From Methanomassiliicoccaceae archaeon UBA370 (GTDB taxonomy: Archaea; Thermoplasmatota; Thermoplasmata; Methanomassiliicoccales; Methanomethylophilaceae): a DNA stretch of 64,000 nucleotides. The stretch's first letter is position 1. The number at the start of each line of letters is the position of its first letter. Positions 1-8,105 of the stretch are shown in pieces. Location: the NCBI GenBank assembly GCA_002505345.1, contig DAUY01000016.1:1-64000 (forward strand). Direction: 5' to 3'. The position numbers were made by a program, and so were the translations under genes. The notes below the pieces were generated by a model, which worked only from the letters and a program-made list of their open reading frames with translations, was not told the DNA's origin and did no database searches.

Positions 1-81
1 TCAGGTCCTGTCGAGCTCAGGTCATCCAGAAATAATTCAAACATAAGTTAGTGTTAAATCCGCTTAAGTTGATGCTTTATT

Positions 82-1155
82 ATGGGGTATGACAGCCGTA
101 CGGAATTGTACAAAAGGATCGAAGAGATACGAGGAAGGCCGCTCATAACATACATGACCAGCAGGCGACAGTCAAGTGGCGGAATTCTCAGCATGGATGT
201 CATACCCGAGTTCTGTGAACACCTAAAGAATATACCGAAGGAAATGAAAGAAGTGGACCTCCTGATATCGAGTGAGGGCGGAGACCCAATAGCGGCATGG
301 AGGATCGTCAATCTTCTCCGTGAGAGGTTTGACAAGATCGGTGTCTTGATTCCATATACCGCAAAGAGTGCAGCCACCGTATTGGCGTTGGGTGCCGATG
401 AAATCGTGATGCATCCGTTCTCTTGCCTCGGTCCGATAGATATGCAAATTAATATTTCGAATTCTGCCCCCGGACAGATTAAACAGTTTTCTACCGAAGA
501 TGTGACATCATATCTTAATTTCCTGCAGGAGGACCTGAGGGTGCCAGAGAGGTTGTTCGGGACGGAGGCATCGAAAACGCTCCTTGCCGAATTGAAACCC
601 ACCGATGTCGGTATCGTCAAGAAGAGCATCACCTTTATAAAGTCGATAGCTACAAAACTCTTAGAGATACACATGGACGACAAGGAAGCGATCAAGGAGA
701 TCGTGGATAAGTTCACAAGTTTTTCCCATCACGGATATACAATCGGTAGAAAGGAAGCAATAGCTTTGAAACTTCCAGTGGTGACCGATTTCGATGAAGA
801 CCTTGAAGAATTAATTTGGAAGATATGGGAAGATGCCGACCGTGAGATGAAATGCAAAGTGCCGTTCGACCCGCTTGCGATCATCGGAAGCAACAAGGAA
901 CTCATGGACCGTTTGAATATGGTGCAGGTATCGCTCCCGTCAGGTGCTCCTCCCACAAAGCAGAGGATCGAGAACATCATCGATGAATCGATAGTTGCTT
1001 TAGTGGAAAGCGAAAATATGAGGAGTTACTTCAAATCGAAAGCCATAATCAGCGCCGTCAGAGGAAACAATTTAAGTATTGTCTGCAACGTAGCAATAGT
1101 CAGTATTGGGTGGATAACCAAATACATCGGAGGTGAGAAAGATGGATCAGAGTGA
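82..1155 (+). CDS. SDH-family Clp-fold serine proteinase
   Basis: 357 aa, no signal peptide. It resembles the serine dehydrogenase proteinase (SDH/SppA-like, ClpP crotonase fold) family. The segment around residues 68-76 (SSEGGDPIA) matches the oxyanion-loop glycine-rich motif, and KSAATVLALGADEI near residues 94-107 carries the likely nucleophile serine. A following GPID matches the family. Members are cytosolic or membrane-associated peptidases of poorly known substrate. The ATG follows an AT-rich promoter with little room for a leader. The gene overlaps the next small ORF by 14 bases, so they probably form one transcript. Base composition is AT-richer than the rest of the window, suggesting transfer. 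Family call good; biological role unknown. Confidence 0.8.
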   Translation: MGYDSRTELYKRIEEIRGRPLITYMTSRRQSSGGILSMDVIPEFCEHLKNIPKEMKEVDLLISSEGGDPIAAWRIVNLLRERFDKIGVLIPYTAKSAATVLALGADEIVMHPFSCLGPIDMQINISNSAPGQIKQFSTEDVTSYLNFLQEDLRVPERLFGTEASKTLLAELKPTDVGIVKKSITFIKSIATKLLEIHMDDKEAIKEIVDKFTSFSHHGYTIGRKEAIALKLPVVTDFDEDLEELIWKIWEDADREMKCKVPFDPLAIIGSNKELMDRLNMVQVSLPSGAPPTKQRIENIIDESIVALVESENMRSYFKSKAIISAVRGNNLSIVCNVAIVSIGWITKYIGGEKDGSE

Positions 1156-1354
1156 ACGTATTGTGTTTGTCACAATGGGAAGTTGCGAGTCTCATACAAA
1201 CGTTGCGCCGGTTTGTCTGCGCTTCGGTCCAGAGACATCTTTCGAAGCCCCTATTACCTCGTTAACAAAAGAGGAATATTCAAGTGTAGATGATGCTACG
1301 ATTCACAAATTGGCATCATACTACAGCAGCACGCTCAAATCTCTGAGCGAATGA
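1142..1354 (+). CDS. small hypothetical protein coupled to the SDH proteinase
   Basis: 70 aa. I chose ATG 1142 because a strong Shine-Dalgarno (GGAGGTGA) lies just before it, inside the end of the proteinase gene; an in-frame GTG at 1133 lies within that signal. No domain recognised and no transmembrane segment. The 14-base overlap argues for translational coupling to the proteinase, so it may be a partner or substrate; that is inference. Its end overlaps the convergent Fic/Doc gene by 20 bases. Confidence 0.55.
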   Translation: MDQSERIVFVTMGSCESHTNVAPVCLRFGPETSFEAPITSLTKEEYSSVDDATIHKLASYYSSTLKSLSE

Positions 1355-1769
1355 CGTGATCTTTCAACCATTTTTTTATTTCTTCTTCTTCAACCAGATT
1401 TGACGCTACGGCTCTGACGAATCTATCGTTCTCACCGTTATCGTTTTCGATAATGTATTCTGTGTCGAAGTTGATGATGATCGCTGCGACCAGAAAGGCG
1501 GTACGCTTGTTTCCTTCGAAGAATGGGTGGCGGGTGGCGATCCTGTGAAGAAAGTATGATGCTCTCTTGAAAGGATCTTCAAAATCATCACCATAGCAGA
1601 TCGATTGAATACAGCCCTCATCCCTTATGGCGTCCCTAAGCGATTGTTCTTCTTCTTTCCCACCATCGATAGCTTCACGGTGAATTCTCATGATGAGCTC
1701 AGAAGTTATTTTCAGCACGGCGAAATATATACTTTCCAAATAAACATTGTTGCATTTTATAAAACGCAT
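1335..1769 (-). CDS. doc: Fic/Doc-family protein (death-on-curing type toxin)
   Basis: 144 aa from ATG 1769; an upstream in-frame TTG at 1802 is possible. The motif HPFFEGNKRTA near residues 80-90 is the Fic/Doc signature HxFx(D/E)GNKRT. Doc proteins phosphorylate EF-Tu and Fic proteins AMPylate targets, both using the motif histidine and a phosphate-binding glycine/lysine loop. Short length and IHREAID...RDEGCIQS in the N-terminal half fit Doc rather than long Fic proteins. A possible antitoxin ORF lies directly upstream. AT-rich composition shared with the neighbouring proteinase suggests an acquired patch. Family confident; toxin activity inferred. Confidence 0.82.
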   Translation of the reverse strand: MRFIKCNNVYLESIYFAVLKITSELIMRIHREAIDGGKEEEQSLRDAIRDEGCIQSICYGDDFEDPFKRASYFLHRIATRHPFFEGNKRTAFLVAAIIINFDTEYIIENDNGENDRFVRAVASNLVEEEEIKKWLKDHVIRSEI

Positions 1770-1788
1770 TTTCAACGAATACGATTCC

Positions 1789-1959
1789 TTAAGGGGGAAC
1801 AATTATCGTTTGATCCTTTGCTATTTCTGATACTTGCATCGATTTGCCATAGCGGTCCGGTCCAACGACCTCATATTCGCGAAAATTTCTGGATACCTTA
1901 GGTGATAACGATAGAATGGATGAGCAGAAAGATGAATTATATGAGGCAAGCAGGTCCAT
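1789..1959 (-). CDS. possible antitoxin ORF upstream of doc
   Basis: 56 aa from ATG 1959, ending 19 bases before the doc ATG. The C-terminal part (EYEVVGPDRYGKSMQVSEIA) reads like protein-coding sequence, and the antitoxin-before-toxin order is the usual arrangement. I do not recognise a Phd or AbrB fold. The opposite strand also carries a short open frame here, ending at 1994, so coding strand is uncertain. Weak call based mainly on position. Confidence 0.35.
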   Translation of the reverse strand: MDLLASYNSSFCSSILSLSPKVSRNFREYEVVGPDRYGKSMQVSEIAKDQTIIVPP

Positions 1960-2026
1960 CATTATAGGATCCTTGGCAATATCAAAAAGATAAAGGATAA
2001 ATCCGACATAGCTCTGGCATATCACG

Positions 2027-2962
2027 ATGGCCCTCATAGACATCCTCGGCGATCTGAAAATATGGATAGCGGCCGGGTTCGTCGCCGCTCTTCTTTTCGG
2101 CTCGATCGGCGAGGCGGCATCGTCGATAATGATAATCGTCCTCATAATGCAGATGAGCGTCTCCCTTGACGGGCTCACTTTCAGAAAGGACGACATGAAG
2201 ACCTACAGGAAGCCGATACTGTGGGGCATCGTATGCTGTTTCATCGTCAATTCGGGGATAACGATACTGATAGGCTCTCTGTTCATACCTTCGAGCACCG
2301 CGATCTGGTACGGCTGGGTCATGCTTGCTTCCGTCCCGTCCGCCGTGTCGGTGGTGTCAGCTTCCCTTTATCTCAACGGTGACACCAAGGCGACAGTCCT
2401 GATGACAAGCGCCATATACATTTCGGCGCTGGCTCTTACTCCTCTGATGACCTGGGCATTCTTGGGCTCGGCTGTGAGCCCTCTCGAGATATTCAGGTAC
2501 ATCGTCCTCTTCATTGCGATTCCTTTGATCGCGTCGCAGGTCCTGAAACGCTTTTCGCTCCCCAGGCGCGGAAAGATCGTGTTCATCAACATCATGCTGT
2601 TCATGCTGATGTTCCTGGCATTCGGGTCCAACAGGGATTACATCCTCTCCGAGCTGGACATGGTCGTCTGGGTCGTCATCGCATGCTTCGTCAAGATATT
2701 CGTCCTCGGAAGCGCGGTGACGTACCTCCTCAAGAGATCGGGGACCGGCCGCGACAGCGGCATGACGTACATCCTGTTTTCCGTATGGAAGAACTCCGGT
2801 ATGGCGGTGTCGTTCTGCATGGTGCTGCTTGCGGGTATGACGGAGGCGGCGGTGCCCTGCGCCGTGTCTCTGATCATGGAGTCCATATGGTTTACGATGT
2901 TCAACTCTTACAGCGAGAGGATCTGGCCCACCGAAAGCAAGGTCCACGCGGCCGAGGCATGA
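2027..2962 (+). CDS. bile acid:sodium symporter (BASS) family transporter
   Basis: 311 aa with about nine or ten hydrophobic helices. The segment SVPSAVSVVSASLYLNGD near residues 103-120, followed by a long hydrophobic helix with TPLMTW, is typical of BASS proteins, which move organic anions or pantothenate-like solutes with sodium. Near residue 245 comes FSVWKNSGMAVSF, matching the second conserved crossover region (xxGxKNxxxA). Substrate cannot be told from sequence. No linked catabolic gene; the next feature is a tRNA with its own promoter. Family call good. Confidence 0.82.
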   Translation: MALIDILGDLKIWIAAGFVAALLFGSIGEAASSIMIIVLIMQMSVSLDGLTFRKDDMKTYRKPILWGIVCCFIVNSGITILIGSLFIPSSTAIWYGWVMLASVPSAVSVVSASLYLNGDTKATVLMTSAIYISALALTPLMTWAFLGSAVSPLEIFRYIVLFIAIPLIASQVLKRFSLPRRGKIVFINIMLFMLMFLAFGSNRDYILSELDMVVWVVIACFVKIFVLGSAVTYLLKRSGTGRDSGMTYILFSVWKNSGMAVSFCMVLLAGMTEAAVPCAVSLIMESIWFTMFNSYSERIWPTESKVHAAEA

Positions 2963-3078
2963 CAGTTCCAGAAACAGTTCCGCCGCCGCGTCCAGGAGAC
3001 GATGTTCGCGCTTCCGGAACCCCGTTATCATAAAATAAAGAGTTCCAATTAAATATTGAGTCAATATTATTCGTTCAA

Positions 3079-3163
3079 GCGGAGGTAGCTCAGCCTGGAC
3101 TAAGGCGCCGGTCTTGAAAACCGGTGGCGTCTCGCCCCGGGGGTTCGAATCCCTCCCTCCGCG
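3079..3163 (+). tRNA. tRNA-Ser (anticodon UGA)
   Basis: 85 nt cloverleaf. Acceptor arms GCGGAGG (3079-3085) and CCTCCGC (3156-3162) pair fully, with discriminator G at 3163 as in archaeal tRNA-Ser. Anticodon stem CCGGT/ACCGG encloses TGA at 3115-3117. A long variable arm (GGCGTCTCGCC) and T arm GGGTTCGAATCCC follow. No intron and no encoded CCA. A TATA-like ATTAAATATT sits about 25 bases upstream. Confidence 0.96.
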
Positions 3164-3219
3164 CTTTCTAACAATCAGTCATGACAATCTGTTTTTACAT
3201 CCATCGGTATTACAGTGCC

Positions 3220-3789
3220 ATGAACCCAGTCCTTGAGAACATAAACACACGTGTATCGGTACGCGAATACACCCAAGAGAAAGTACCCGAAGAAACTGTC
3301 AGAGAGCTTCTGAAAGCGGGATTCCGTGGCCCGAACGCCATGAACAGGCAGGCTCTGGCATTTGCCGTCGTCGAGAACAAGGAGAAGGCCAAGGAATACT
3401 CGGACAGGGCAAAGGATCTCAGACTAGACGGCGAGAAGATGAAATGCGACCCCAACCAGCACGTTATCGACATGCTTTCCCGGGAAGATTACAACATTTT
3501 CTTCAATTCTCCGATCCAGATATTCATATTCGCTTCCCCTGAGGCCGTGGAGCCCGTGGAGGACGGTTCCATTGCCGCAGAAAACATAATGCTGGCGGCC
3601 CACTCCATGGGCCTCGGGACCTGTTATGTCGGATTCGCACAGGGGCTCGGCCGCGATACCGTCTTCAGAAAAGACTTGGGCGTCCCTGACGACTACACGT
3701 ATCTGGCGGCGATAACTTTGGGTAGGCCCTCAGGCAACACCCCCGTCAAGCCGAGGAAAGAGGTCCCGGTCCTGGGCTGGATCAGATGA
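3220..3789 (+). CDS. nitroreductase family flavoprotein
   Basis: 189 aa. The N-terminus (NINTRVSVREYTQEKVPEE) is the standard nitroreductase opening with the RxSxRxF/Y FMN-phosphate motif, followed by GFRGPNAMNRQ. AAENIMLAAHSMGLGTCYVG near residues 126-145 is the conserved central motif. Such enzymes use FMN and NAD(P)H to reduce nitro compounds or quinones. I chose ATG 3220 over ATG 3181 because the family normally starts here. Its end overlaps the start of sfsA by four bases, so the two are probably co-translated. Confidence 0.88.
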   Translation: MNPVLENINTRVSVREYTQEKVPEETVRELLKAGFRGPNAMNRQALAFAVVENKEKAKEYSDRAKDLRLDGEKMKCDPNQHVIDMLSREDYNIFFNSPIQIFIFASPEAVEPVEDGSIAAENIMLAAHSMGLGTCYVGFAQGLGRDTVFRKDLGVPDDYTYLAAITLGRPSGNTPVKPRKEVPVLGWIR

Positions 3790-4484
3790 GGTATCCGGAG
3801 ACGGTAAGGGCGAAGTTCATCGAACGCCCCAACAGATTCATAGCCAGAGCTGAACTGGACGGGGAAGAGGTCGTCTGCCACGTGAAGAACACCGGGCGGT
3901 GCAAAGAGATACTCGTTCCCGGTGCAGAAGTCATACTGGCACATTCCGATGACCCCAAGAGGAAGACCTCTTACGACCTGGTCTCCGCATACAAAGGAGG
4001 GATGCTCATAAACATCGATTCCCAGGCCCCCAACGCCGTTTATGCCGAAGCACTGTCGCACGGCAGGATCTACGGCGATGTTACGCTGACGAGAAGAGAG
4101 GCGAGGCACGGAGATTCCAGATTCGACTTCTACATCGAGGAAAACGGCAGGAAGATATTCTCAGAGGTTAAGGGGGTGACCCTCGAAAATGATGGAAAGG
4201 TTCTTTTTCCTGACGCCCCGACCGACAGAGGAGTCAAGCACTTAAGAGGTCTGGCACATTGTATTTCCGAGGGTTACGGCGCATCGGTAATATTCGTCGT
4301 ACAGATGTCCCGTGCGGATTATTTCTCTCCCAACTACGAGATGCACGAGGAGTTCGGAACCGCTCTCGAAGAAGCCGTCTCCGCAGGAGTCGAGGTCTCG
4401 GCCTATACATGCGAAGTAAGCGAGCAATCAATGCATCTGGCACATCGTATTCCGGTCGAATTCCGCAACGGTTTCAGGCAATGA
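3786..4484 (+). CDS. sfsA: SfsA family protein (sugar fermentation stimulation homologue)
   Basis: 232 aa, the normal SfsA length. Recognised by RFIARAELDGEEVVCHVKNTGR near residues 17-38 (quoted in part from the family pattern), DLVSAYKGGMLINIDSQAPN near 65-84, and FSEVKGVTLE near 125. SfsA proteins have an OB-like N-terminal part and a nuclease-like C-terminal part (D...EVK) and bind DNA; the true role in archaea is unclear. It starts four bases inside the nitroreductase stop and its 3' end overlaps the convergent kinase-like gene by 11 bases. Confidence 0.9.
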   Translation: MRYPETVRAKFIERPNRFIARAELDGEEVVCHVKNTGRCKEILVPGAEVILAHSDDPKRKTSYDLVSAYKGGMLINIDSQAPNAVYAEALSHGRIYGDVTLTRREARHGDSRFDFYIEENGRKIFSEVKGVTLENDGKVLFPDAPTDRGVKHLRGLAHCISEGYGASVIFVVQMSRADYFSPNYEMHEEFGTALEEAVSAGVEVSAYTCEVSEQSMHLAHRIPVEFRNGFRQ

Positions 4485-5409
4485 GTTTCCTTATCCTCTC
4501 CTGGGTCTCCTCGGGAGGTGTCGTCGTGTTGACCAGGAAAATCCTGCAGGAGTCGAAGTATTTCCTAAGGAAGTCGGTCCTGAGTTTCATCTTGTCTCCG
4601 GTACGGATAAGCTGATGAGGGTTGCAAAGGTCGTTCCGAAGCATGTACTCTATTGCGCTTTCGGTGTCGAGCTCGGTCTGGAGCGCATGGTCGGAACCGT
4701 CGCGCTTTAGGAAGATCACCGTCCTCACGGAAGTGGAAGGTATCACGGAAGATTCGCCGCGGACCCATCTTATGTTCGCCACGCACCGTCCTTTGTTGTC
4801 GAACTCTGTGCATGCGACAAGCGGCCTGTACTCCTCCCATACGTCCCCTATGTCCGCATCTATGTAGCAGTTCTTCTCGGAAGCCAGCGCTGTAGGCCTC
4901 CCGTTCCCCAGGACGACGAAATACCAGTCGTCGGAGATCAGACGCGCTGCGGGCATCCTCAGCAGGCCCCATGACTGGGTGGTCTTCCCTGTCTTGGAAG
5001 GTGCTATGAGCGTGACGCCGGAGCCATCTACATCTATTACGGCCCCATGGATCGAAAAGATATTGTGGACGTCCTCGAGTAGATTCCCGGTTACTCCCAG
5101 GGCGATGCTTTTGACCCATCCGTAGTAATCGAAGTTGAAGATGAAAACGGTCGACGACAGAGGGTCGTAGTCCACGTGGGGGTCCTCCCCTGGATCGGAG
5201 ACCTCGTACGCGCGGGCATGCGAGCGGACGTGGTCGCCCATGGCGTAGAAGTTTTCGGTCCACATCTCGAGATATCCGCGGTTTTCGGTGTAGAGCTGGA
5301 AACACACCCCGCAGATGTCCGCTTTGGATGTGAAAAAATTCCTTCCGGAGTATTTTTCTTTCAGTTCCCGCACCCTTTCAGTGCTGATTATATCGACCCT
5401 GTAACCCAT
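4474..5409 (-). CDS. HprK/PEPCK-like P-loop protein
   Basis: 311 aa. IHGAVIDVDGSGVTLIAPSK followed by TGKTT near residues 120-145 resembles the HPr kinase/phosphorylase C-terminal fold, with Walker A APSKTGKTT and a following ISDDW strand (probable Mg-binding aspartates). The N-terminal 110 residues are unfamiliar. HprK homologues outside Firmicutes phosphorylate small metabolites or proteins on serine; no HPr or PTS gene is nearby, so the substrate is unknown. Overlaps sfsA tail to tail. Fold assignment fairly confident, function not. Confidence 0.6.
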   Translation of the reverse strand: MGYRVDIISTERVRELKEKYSGRNFFTSKADICGVCFQLYTENRGYLEMWTENFYAMGDHVRSHARAYEVSDPGEDPHVDYDPLSSTVFIFNFDYYGWVKSIALGVTGNLLEDVHNIFSIHGAVIDVDGSGVTLIAPSKTGKTTQSWGLLRMPAARLISDDWYFVVLGNGRPTALASEKNCYIDADIGDVWEEYRPLVACTEFDNKGRCVANIRWVRGESSVIPSTSVRTVIFLKRDGSDHALQTELDTESAIEYMLRNDLCNPHQLIRTGDKMKLRTDFLRKYFDSCRIFLVNTTTPPEETQERIRKLIA

Positions 5410-5485
5410 CTTATCACATCATCATGGGGATGCATCTATTAAAACGGGCCACGGAAGTCTTTCGCCCAGGCCGAGATCATTCAGG

Positions 5486-5815
5486 CTAAAGCACTTCTTT
5501 AAACATGTTCGCTATGCCCCATTTCGCCAGGCATTCGAGTACCGGACCGAGCGAGCGTCCCCTTTCGGTCATGGAGTACTCGACCCTCGAGGACCTCTCT
5601 CCGGACACGACACGGTCGACGATGCCATCGGATTCCAGCTCCCGAAGCTGTTTGGTGAGGATACGGGGAGAAATAGGGGGTATCTTCTTTCTGATCTCCG
5701 AGAAGCGGAGCGTGCCGTGACTGACCAGTAGGCAGAGGATGGTGGTCTTCCATCTGCCTTCGATAACCGACATCGTGGCGTCCGCCGCACAGTCATAACG
5801 AGGTTGCTCCGTCAT
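5486..5815 (-). CDS. HxlR-family transcriptional regulator
   Basis: 109 aa winged helix. MSVIEGRWKTTILCLLVSHG then LRFSEIRKKIPPISPRILTK and LRELESDGIV is the classic HxlR/MarR-like pattern; a single cysteine near residue 9 fits redox- or metabolite-sensing members. It is divergent from a flavoprotein gene 77 bases away, a common HxlR arrangement suggesting it controls that gene. The stop codon is TAG, the only one I found among the genes here; CCT GAA TGA follows, so readthrough would add only three residues. Confidence 0.9.
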   Translation of the reverse strand: MTEQPRYDCAADATMSVIEGRWKTTILCLLVSHGTLRFSEIRKKIPPISPRILTKQLRELESDGIVDRVVSGERSSRVEYSMTERGRSLGPVLECLAKWGIANMFKEVL

Positions 5816-5892
5816 GCCTCATCATAGTATCAAAAGAATATTAAATCATTATCTGCCTCTAAGGCCAAGGCAAACGCCGAGAGGAAAACGAC

Positions 5893-6441
5893 ATGTCGGA
5901 AATAATCGCCATCATCAGCAGCCCGAGGACCGGATGCAATTCAGAGACCATCGCCAGAGCAGTGGCGGAAGGCGCAGAGGAGAAAGGCAACAAGGTCAGG
6001 TTCGTCCACATCAAGGACCTGGCCCTCAATCCCTGCAAAGCCTGCAATTACTGCAAGAAGAACGACAGATGCATCCTCAAGGATGACATCTCCGAGTTGA
6101 TAGAAAGCATAAGGAAGTGCGATGGTCTGATCCTCACATCCCCCCTTTACTTCGGCCAGACCTGTGCCCAGTACCGTGTGTTCGAGGACCGCCTCTATTC
6201 CTGCATCGGGCCCAAGGGAAGCAATATCCCTGCCGGGAAGAAGGTCGTGTCCGTGGTCACATGCGGATCGGACGGCGAAGACTCCCAGGTTCAGGCAGAC
6301 CATATGAACCATGTGCTCAAGAAATATTTCGGCGGAGTACCGATCGGGACACTCGTGTTCAAAGACATGGGGGACAAGGACGCCGCATCCAAAGATTGCG
6401 AGGTCATCGAGAAGGCCAAAGCGCTGGGCAGGAAATTCTGA
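5893..6441 (+). CDS. flavodoxin-fold NAD(P)H-dependent oxidoreductase (Isf-like)
   Basis: 182 aa. It begins IIAIISSPRTGCNSETIARA, the phosphate-binding loop of the FMN reductase superfamily. NPCKACNYCKKNDRC near residues 48-62 gives the compact cysteine motif of iron-sulfur flavoproteins, here three or four cysteines before KDD. SPLYFG near residue 84 is the second flavin loop. Probably reduces quinones, oxygen species or cellular electron carriers. It is divergent from the HxlR gene and followed eight bases later by a flavodoxin. Confidence 0.85.
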   Translation: MSEIIAIISSPRTGCNSETIARAVAEGAEEKGNKVRFVHIKDLALNPCKACNYCKKNDRCILKDDISELIESIRKCDGLILTSPLYFGQTCAQYRVFEDRLYSCIGPKGSNIPAGKKVVSVVTCGSDGEDSQVQADHMNHVLKKYFGGVPIGTLVFKDMGDKDAASKDCEVIEKAKALGRKF

Positions 6442-6449
6442 GGCATCCG

Positions 6450-6860
6450 ATGACAGAGACCGTCGTAATATTCGCATCGAAGCTAGGCAGCACCAGGAAG
6501 ACCGCGCAATACATAGCCGAGGAGCTGGGGGCCGACATTTTCGACCTCAAGGACCAGTCGATCATAGACCTTTCGCGTTTCGGACGCGTCATCTTCGGTT
6601 CAGGCATCTATGGCGGAAGGCCGAACAAGCTCGTCACGTCATTCGTACAGCATAACAAAGGGCAGCTCGAAGGGAGAAGGGTCGGGCTGTTCCTCTGTTG
6701 TGCGTTCAGAGACGAGGAGGCCGCCGCCCAGTGCGAAAAGGTGTCCAAAGAGATGGGCATCCAGGACGCGGTGTTCTTCTCAGGCGTCAGAAAGCAGCTT
6801 AGAAAAGGCGTTATGCCCGGCGTCGACGAATACGTCTCGAGGATGAAAAACTCCGGCTGA
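6450..6860 (+). CDS. flavodoxin domain protein (protoporphyrinogen-oxidase/HemG-like)
   Basis: 136 aa starting at ATG 6450, eight bases after the preceding stop. VVIFASKLGSTRKTAQYIAE is a flavodoxin FMN-phosphate loop (T/S-x-x-G-x-T-like), and VIFGSGIYGGRPNKL matches the HemG/flavodoxin_5 group. It is a small soluble electron carrier or reductase. Its tight spacing with the Isf-like gene suggests one redox operon, possibly under HxlR control. Longer frames extending upstream overlap the previous gene and are not real. Confidence 0.82.
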   Translation: MTETVVIFASKLGSTRKTAQYIAEELGADIFDLKDQSIIDLSRFGRVIFGSGIYGGRPNKLVTSFVQHNKGQLEGRRVGLFLCCAFRDEEAAAQCEKVSKEMGIQDAVFFSGVRKQLRKGVMPGVDEYVSRMKNSG

Positions 6861-7129
6861 GACGTCCCCTGGCCCATGGCGTGAAGAAGGCCGTCGTTCC
6901 GTCATGCGGAATTCGGCAATATGGAAACACGCATATCGCAGCCTGCGGGCTGGACGCCGGGGTGCAGACGTATGGCCGTCAGCCCATCGGTCTTCTCAGG
7001 TGCGAGCGCATCCCGGGGCCATCGGTTGCATGAATGATGAACGGGGCGGACGTTCCGTCCCTCCTTGGTAAATACGGATGCCGTTTCGGTTCAGAACATC
7101 TTCGACACGGTAGGAAGAGATCGACAGCG

Positions 7130-8098
7130 TCAGAGGCTGTTCCCGGGTCCGGCGACGAATTTGCCGGCACAGACCCTTCTTATATCGGTCTCCATGCCCG
7201 GGGTCCCGAGAAGCACGACCCTGCTGTCGTCGCGTTCCTTCAAAACCTCCATCCCCATGAGCTTTCCCAATTCCGTCGAGAAATCAAGAATACTTTCGAA
7301 CGACGGCATGTTCGACATCGAAAGGCGCTGTCTCGACCCTCCCACGAAAACATAGCCCTTGGGCTCTATGAGGTCCGGGTCCGCGATCCTGTCCAGTTTC
7401 GCATATCCTTCCGGATCGAAGAAGTTGATACCGTCCACAAGCGTGTGCCGGACGACGGTCCTGGTATCTAACGAAGGCATGAGCTCCAGCGTCTTCATGA
7501 TACGCTCCCATCCGTCGTCTATCTTGGGCCTGCAGGCCCTGACGTACGTCTGCCGGTCGGGAGCGGCGACCGTCACATAAAGCTGGCAGGGAAGCTCGTC
7601 AAGCGCCTCCAGCCTTTCGGGGTATGTGCCGTTGGTAACCAGGAACGTCGTCATTCCGCGACCGTGGCACTCTTTGAAGAAATCAGAAAGATACGGATAT
7701 GTTATGGGCTCCCCCGCCAGGGATATGGCCACCTGGTCGGGGTTGCTTGCCTCCTCGAATGCTTCCGGTGTGACCCTCGGGTCCCCTTTGTACCCGGTTA
7801 TGAGCATGCGCTGGCGCTCTATGAGGCAATCCAGCATCTCCCCGGGCTCCATCCAGTCCTTGACCTCGTAATCCCTCCCCTGGACGCGCCAGCAGAAGGA
7901 GCACTGATGGCTGCATTCGTTTATGGCCGGCGTCATCTGCAGGCACCTGTGGCTCACTATGCCGTAGAAATCCTGCTTGTAGCAGTGCCTCCTCCCGGTT
8001 ATGGACTCTTTCGCCCAATGGCAGAGCTTGACGGCTGCATGGTCTCCGCAGATGCGGTATTGCTGTTTTTCGAGCAGTGCCTTGTATTCGGGGTCCAT
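7130..8098 (-). CDS. taw1: 4-demethylwyosine synthase Taw1 (radical SAM)
   Basis: 322 aa from ATG 8098, chosen because it begins seven bases after the rfcL stop; an upstream in-frame start would overlap rfcL. NECSHQCSFCWRV near residue 73 holds the radical-SAM CxxxCxxC cluster, and cysteines in RICGDHAAVKLC and RHCYKQ upstream bind the second Fe-S cluster of TYW1 enzymes. It makes the tricyclic base of wyosine in tRNA-Phe using pyruvate. NTHGTYPE-like TNGTYPE and the C-terminal PKGYVFVGGSRQRL fit the family. High confidence. Confidence 0.93.
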   Translation of the reverse strand: MDPEYKALLEKQQYRICGDHAAVKLCHWAKESITGRRHCYKQDFYGIVSHRCLQMTPAINECSHQCSFCWRVQGRDYEVKDWMEPGEMLDCLIERQRMLITGYKGDPRVTPEAFEEASNPDQVAISLAGEPITYPYLSDFFKECHGRGMTTFLVTNGTYPERLEALDELPCQLYVTVAAPDRQTYVRACRPKIDDGWERIMKTLELMPSLDTRTVVRHTLVDGINFFDPEGYAKLDRIADPDLIEPKGYVFVGGSRQRLSMSNMPSFESILDFSTELGKLMGMEVLKERDDSRVVLLGTPGMETDIRRVCAGKFVAGPGNSL

Positions 8099-8105
8099 GG
8101 TCGCC

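Noticed and set aside
1852..1994. Plus-strand open frame opposite the candidate antitoxin
   Set aside because: Only 25 residues after its ATG, no SD and no recognised motif; kept only as a reason for low confidence in the antitoxin.
7032..7038. ATGATGA resembling a C/D-box sRNA C box
   Set aside because: No CUGA D box or C'/D' pair at proper spacing; single seven-base match is expected by chance.
6861..7129. Possible gene between flavodoxin and taw1
   Set aside because: Short frames on both strands have no motif or ribosome site; a small CAGCC/GGCTG hairpin is too weak to call a terminator.
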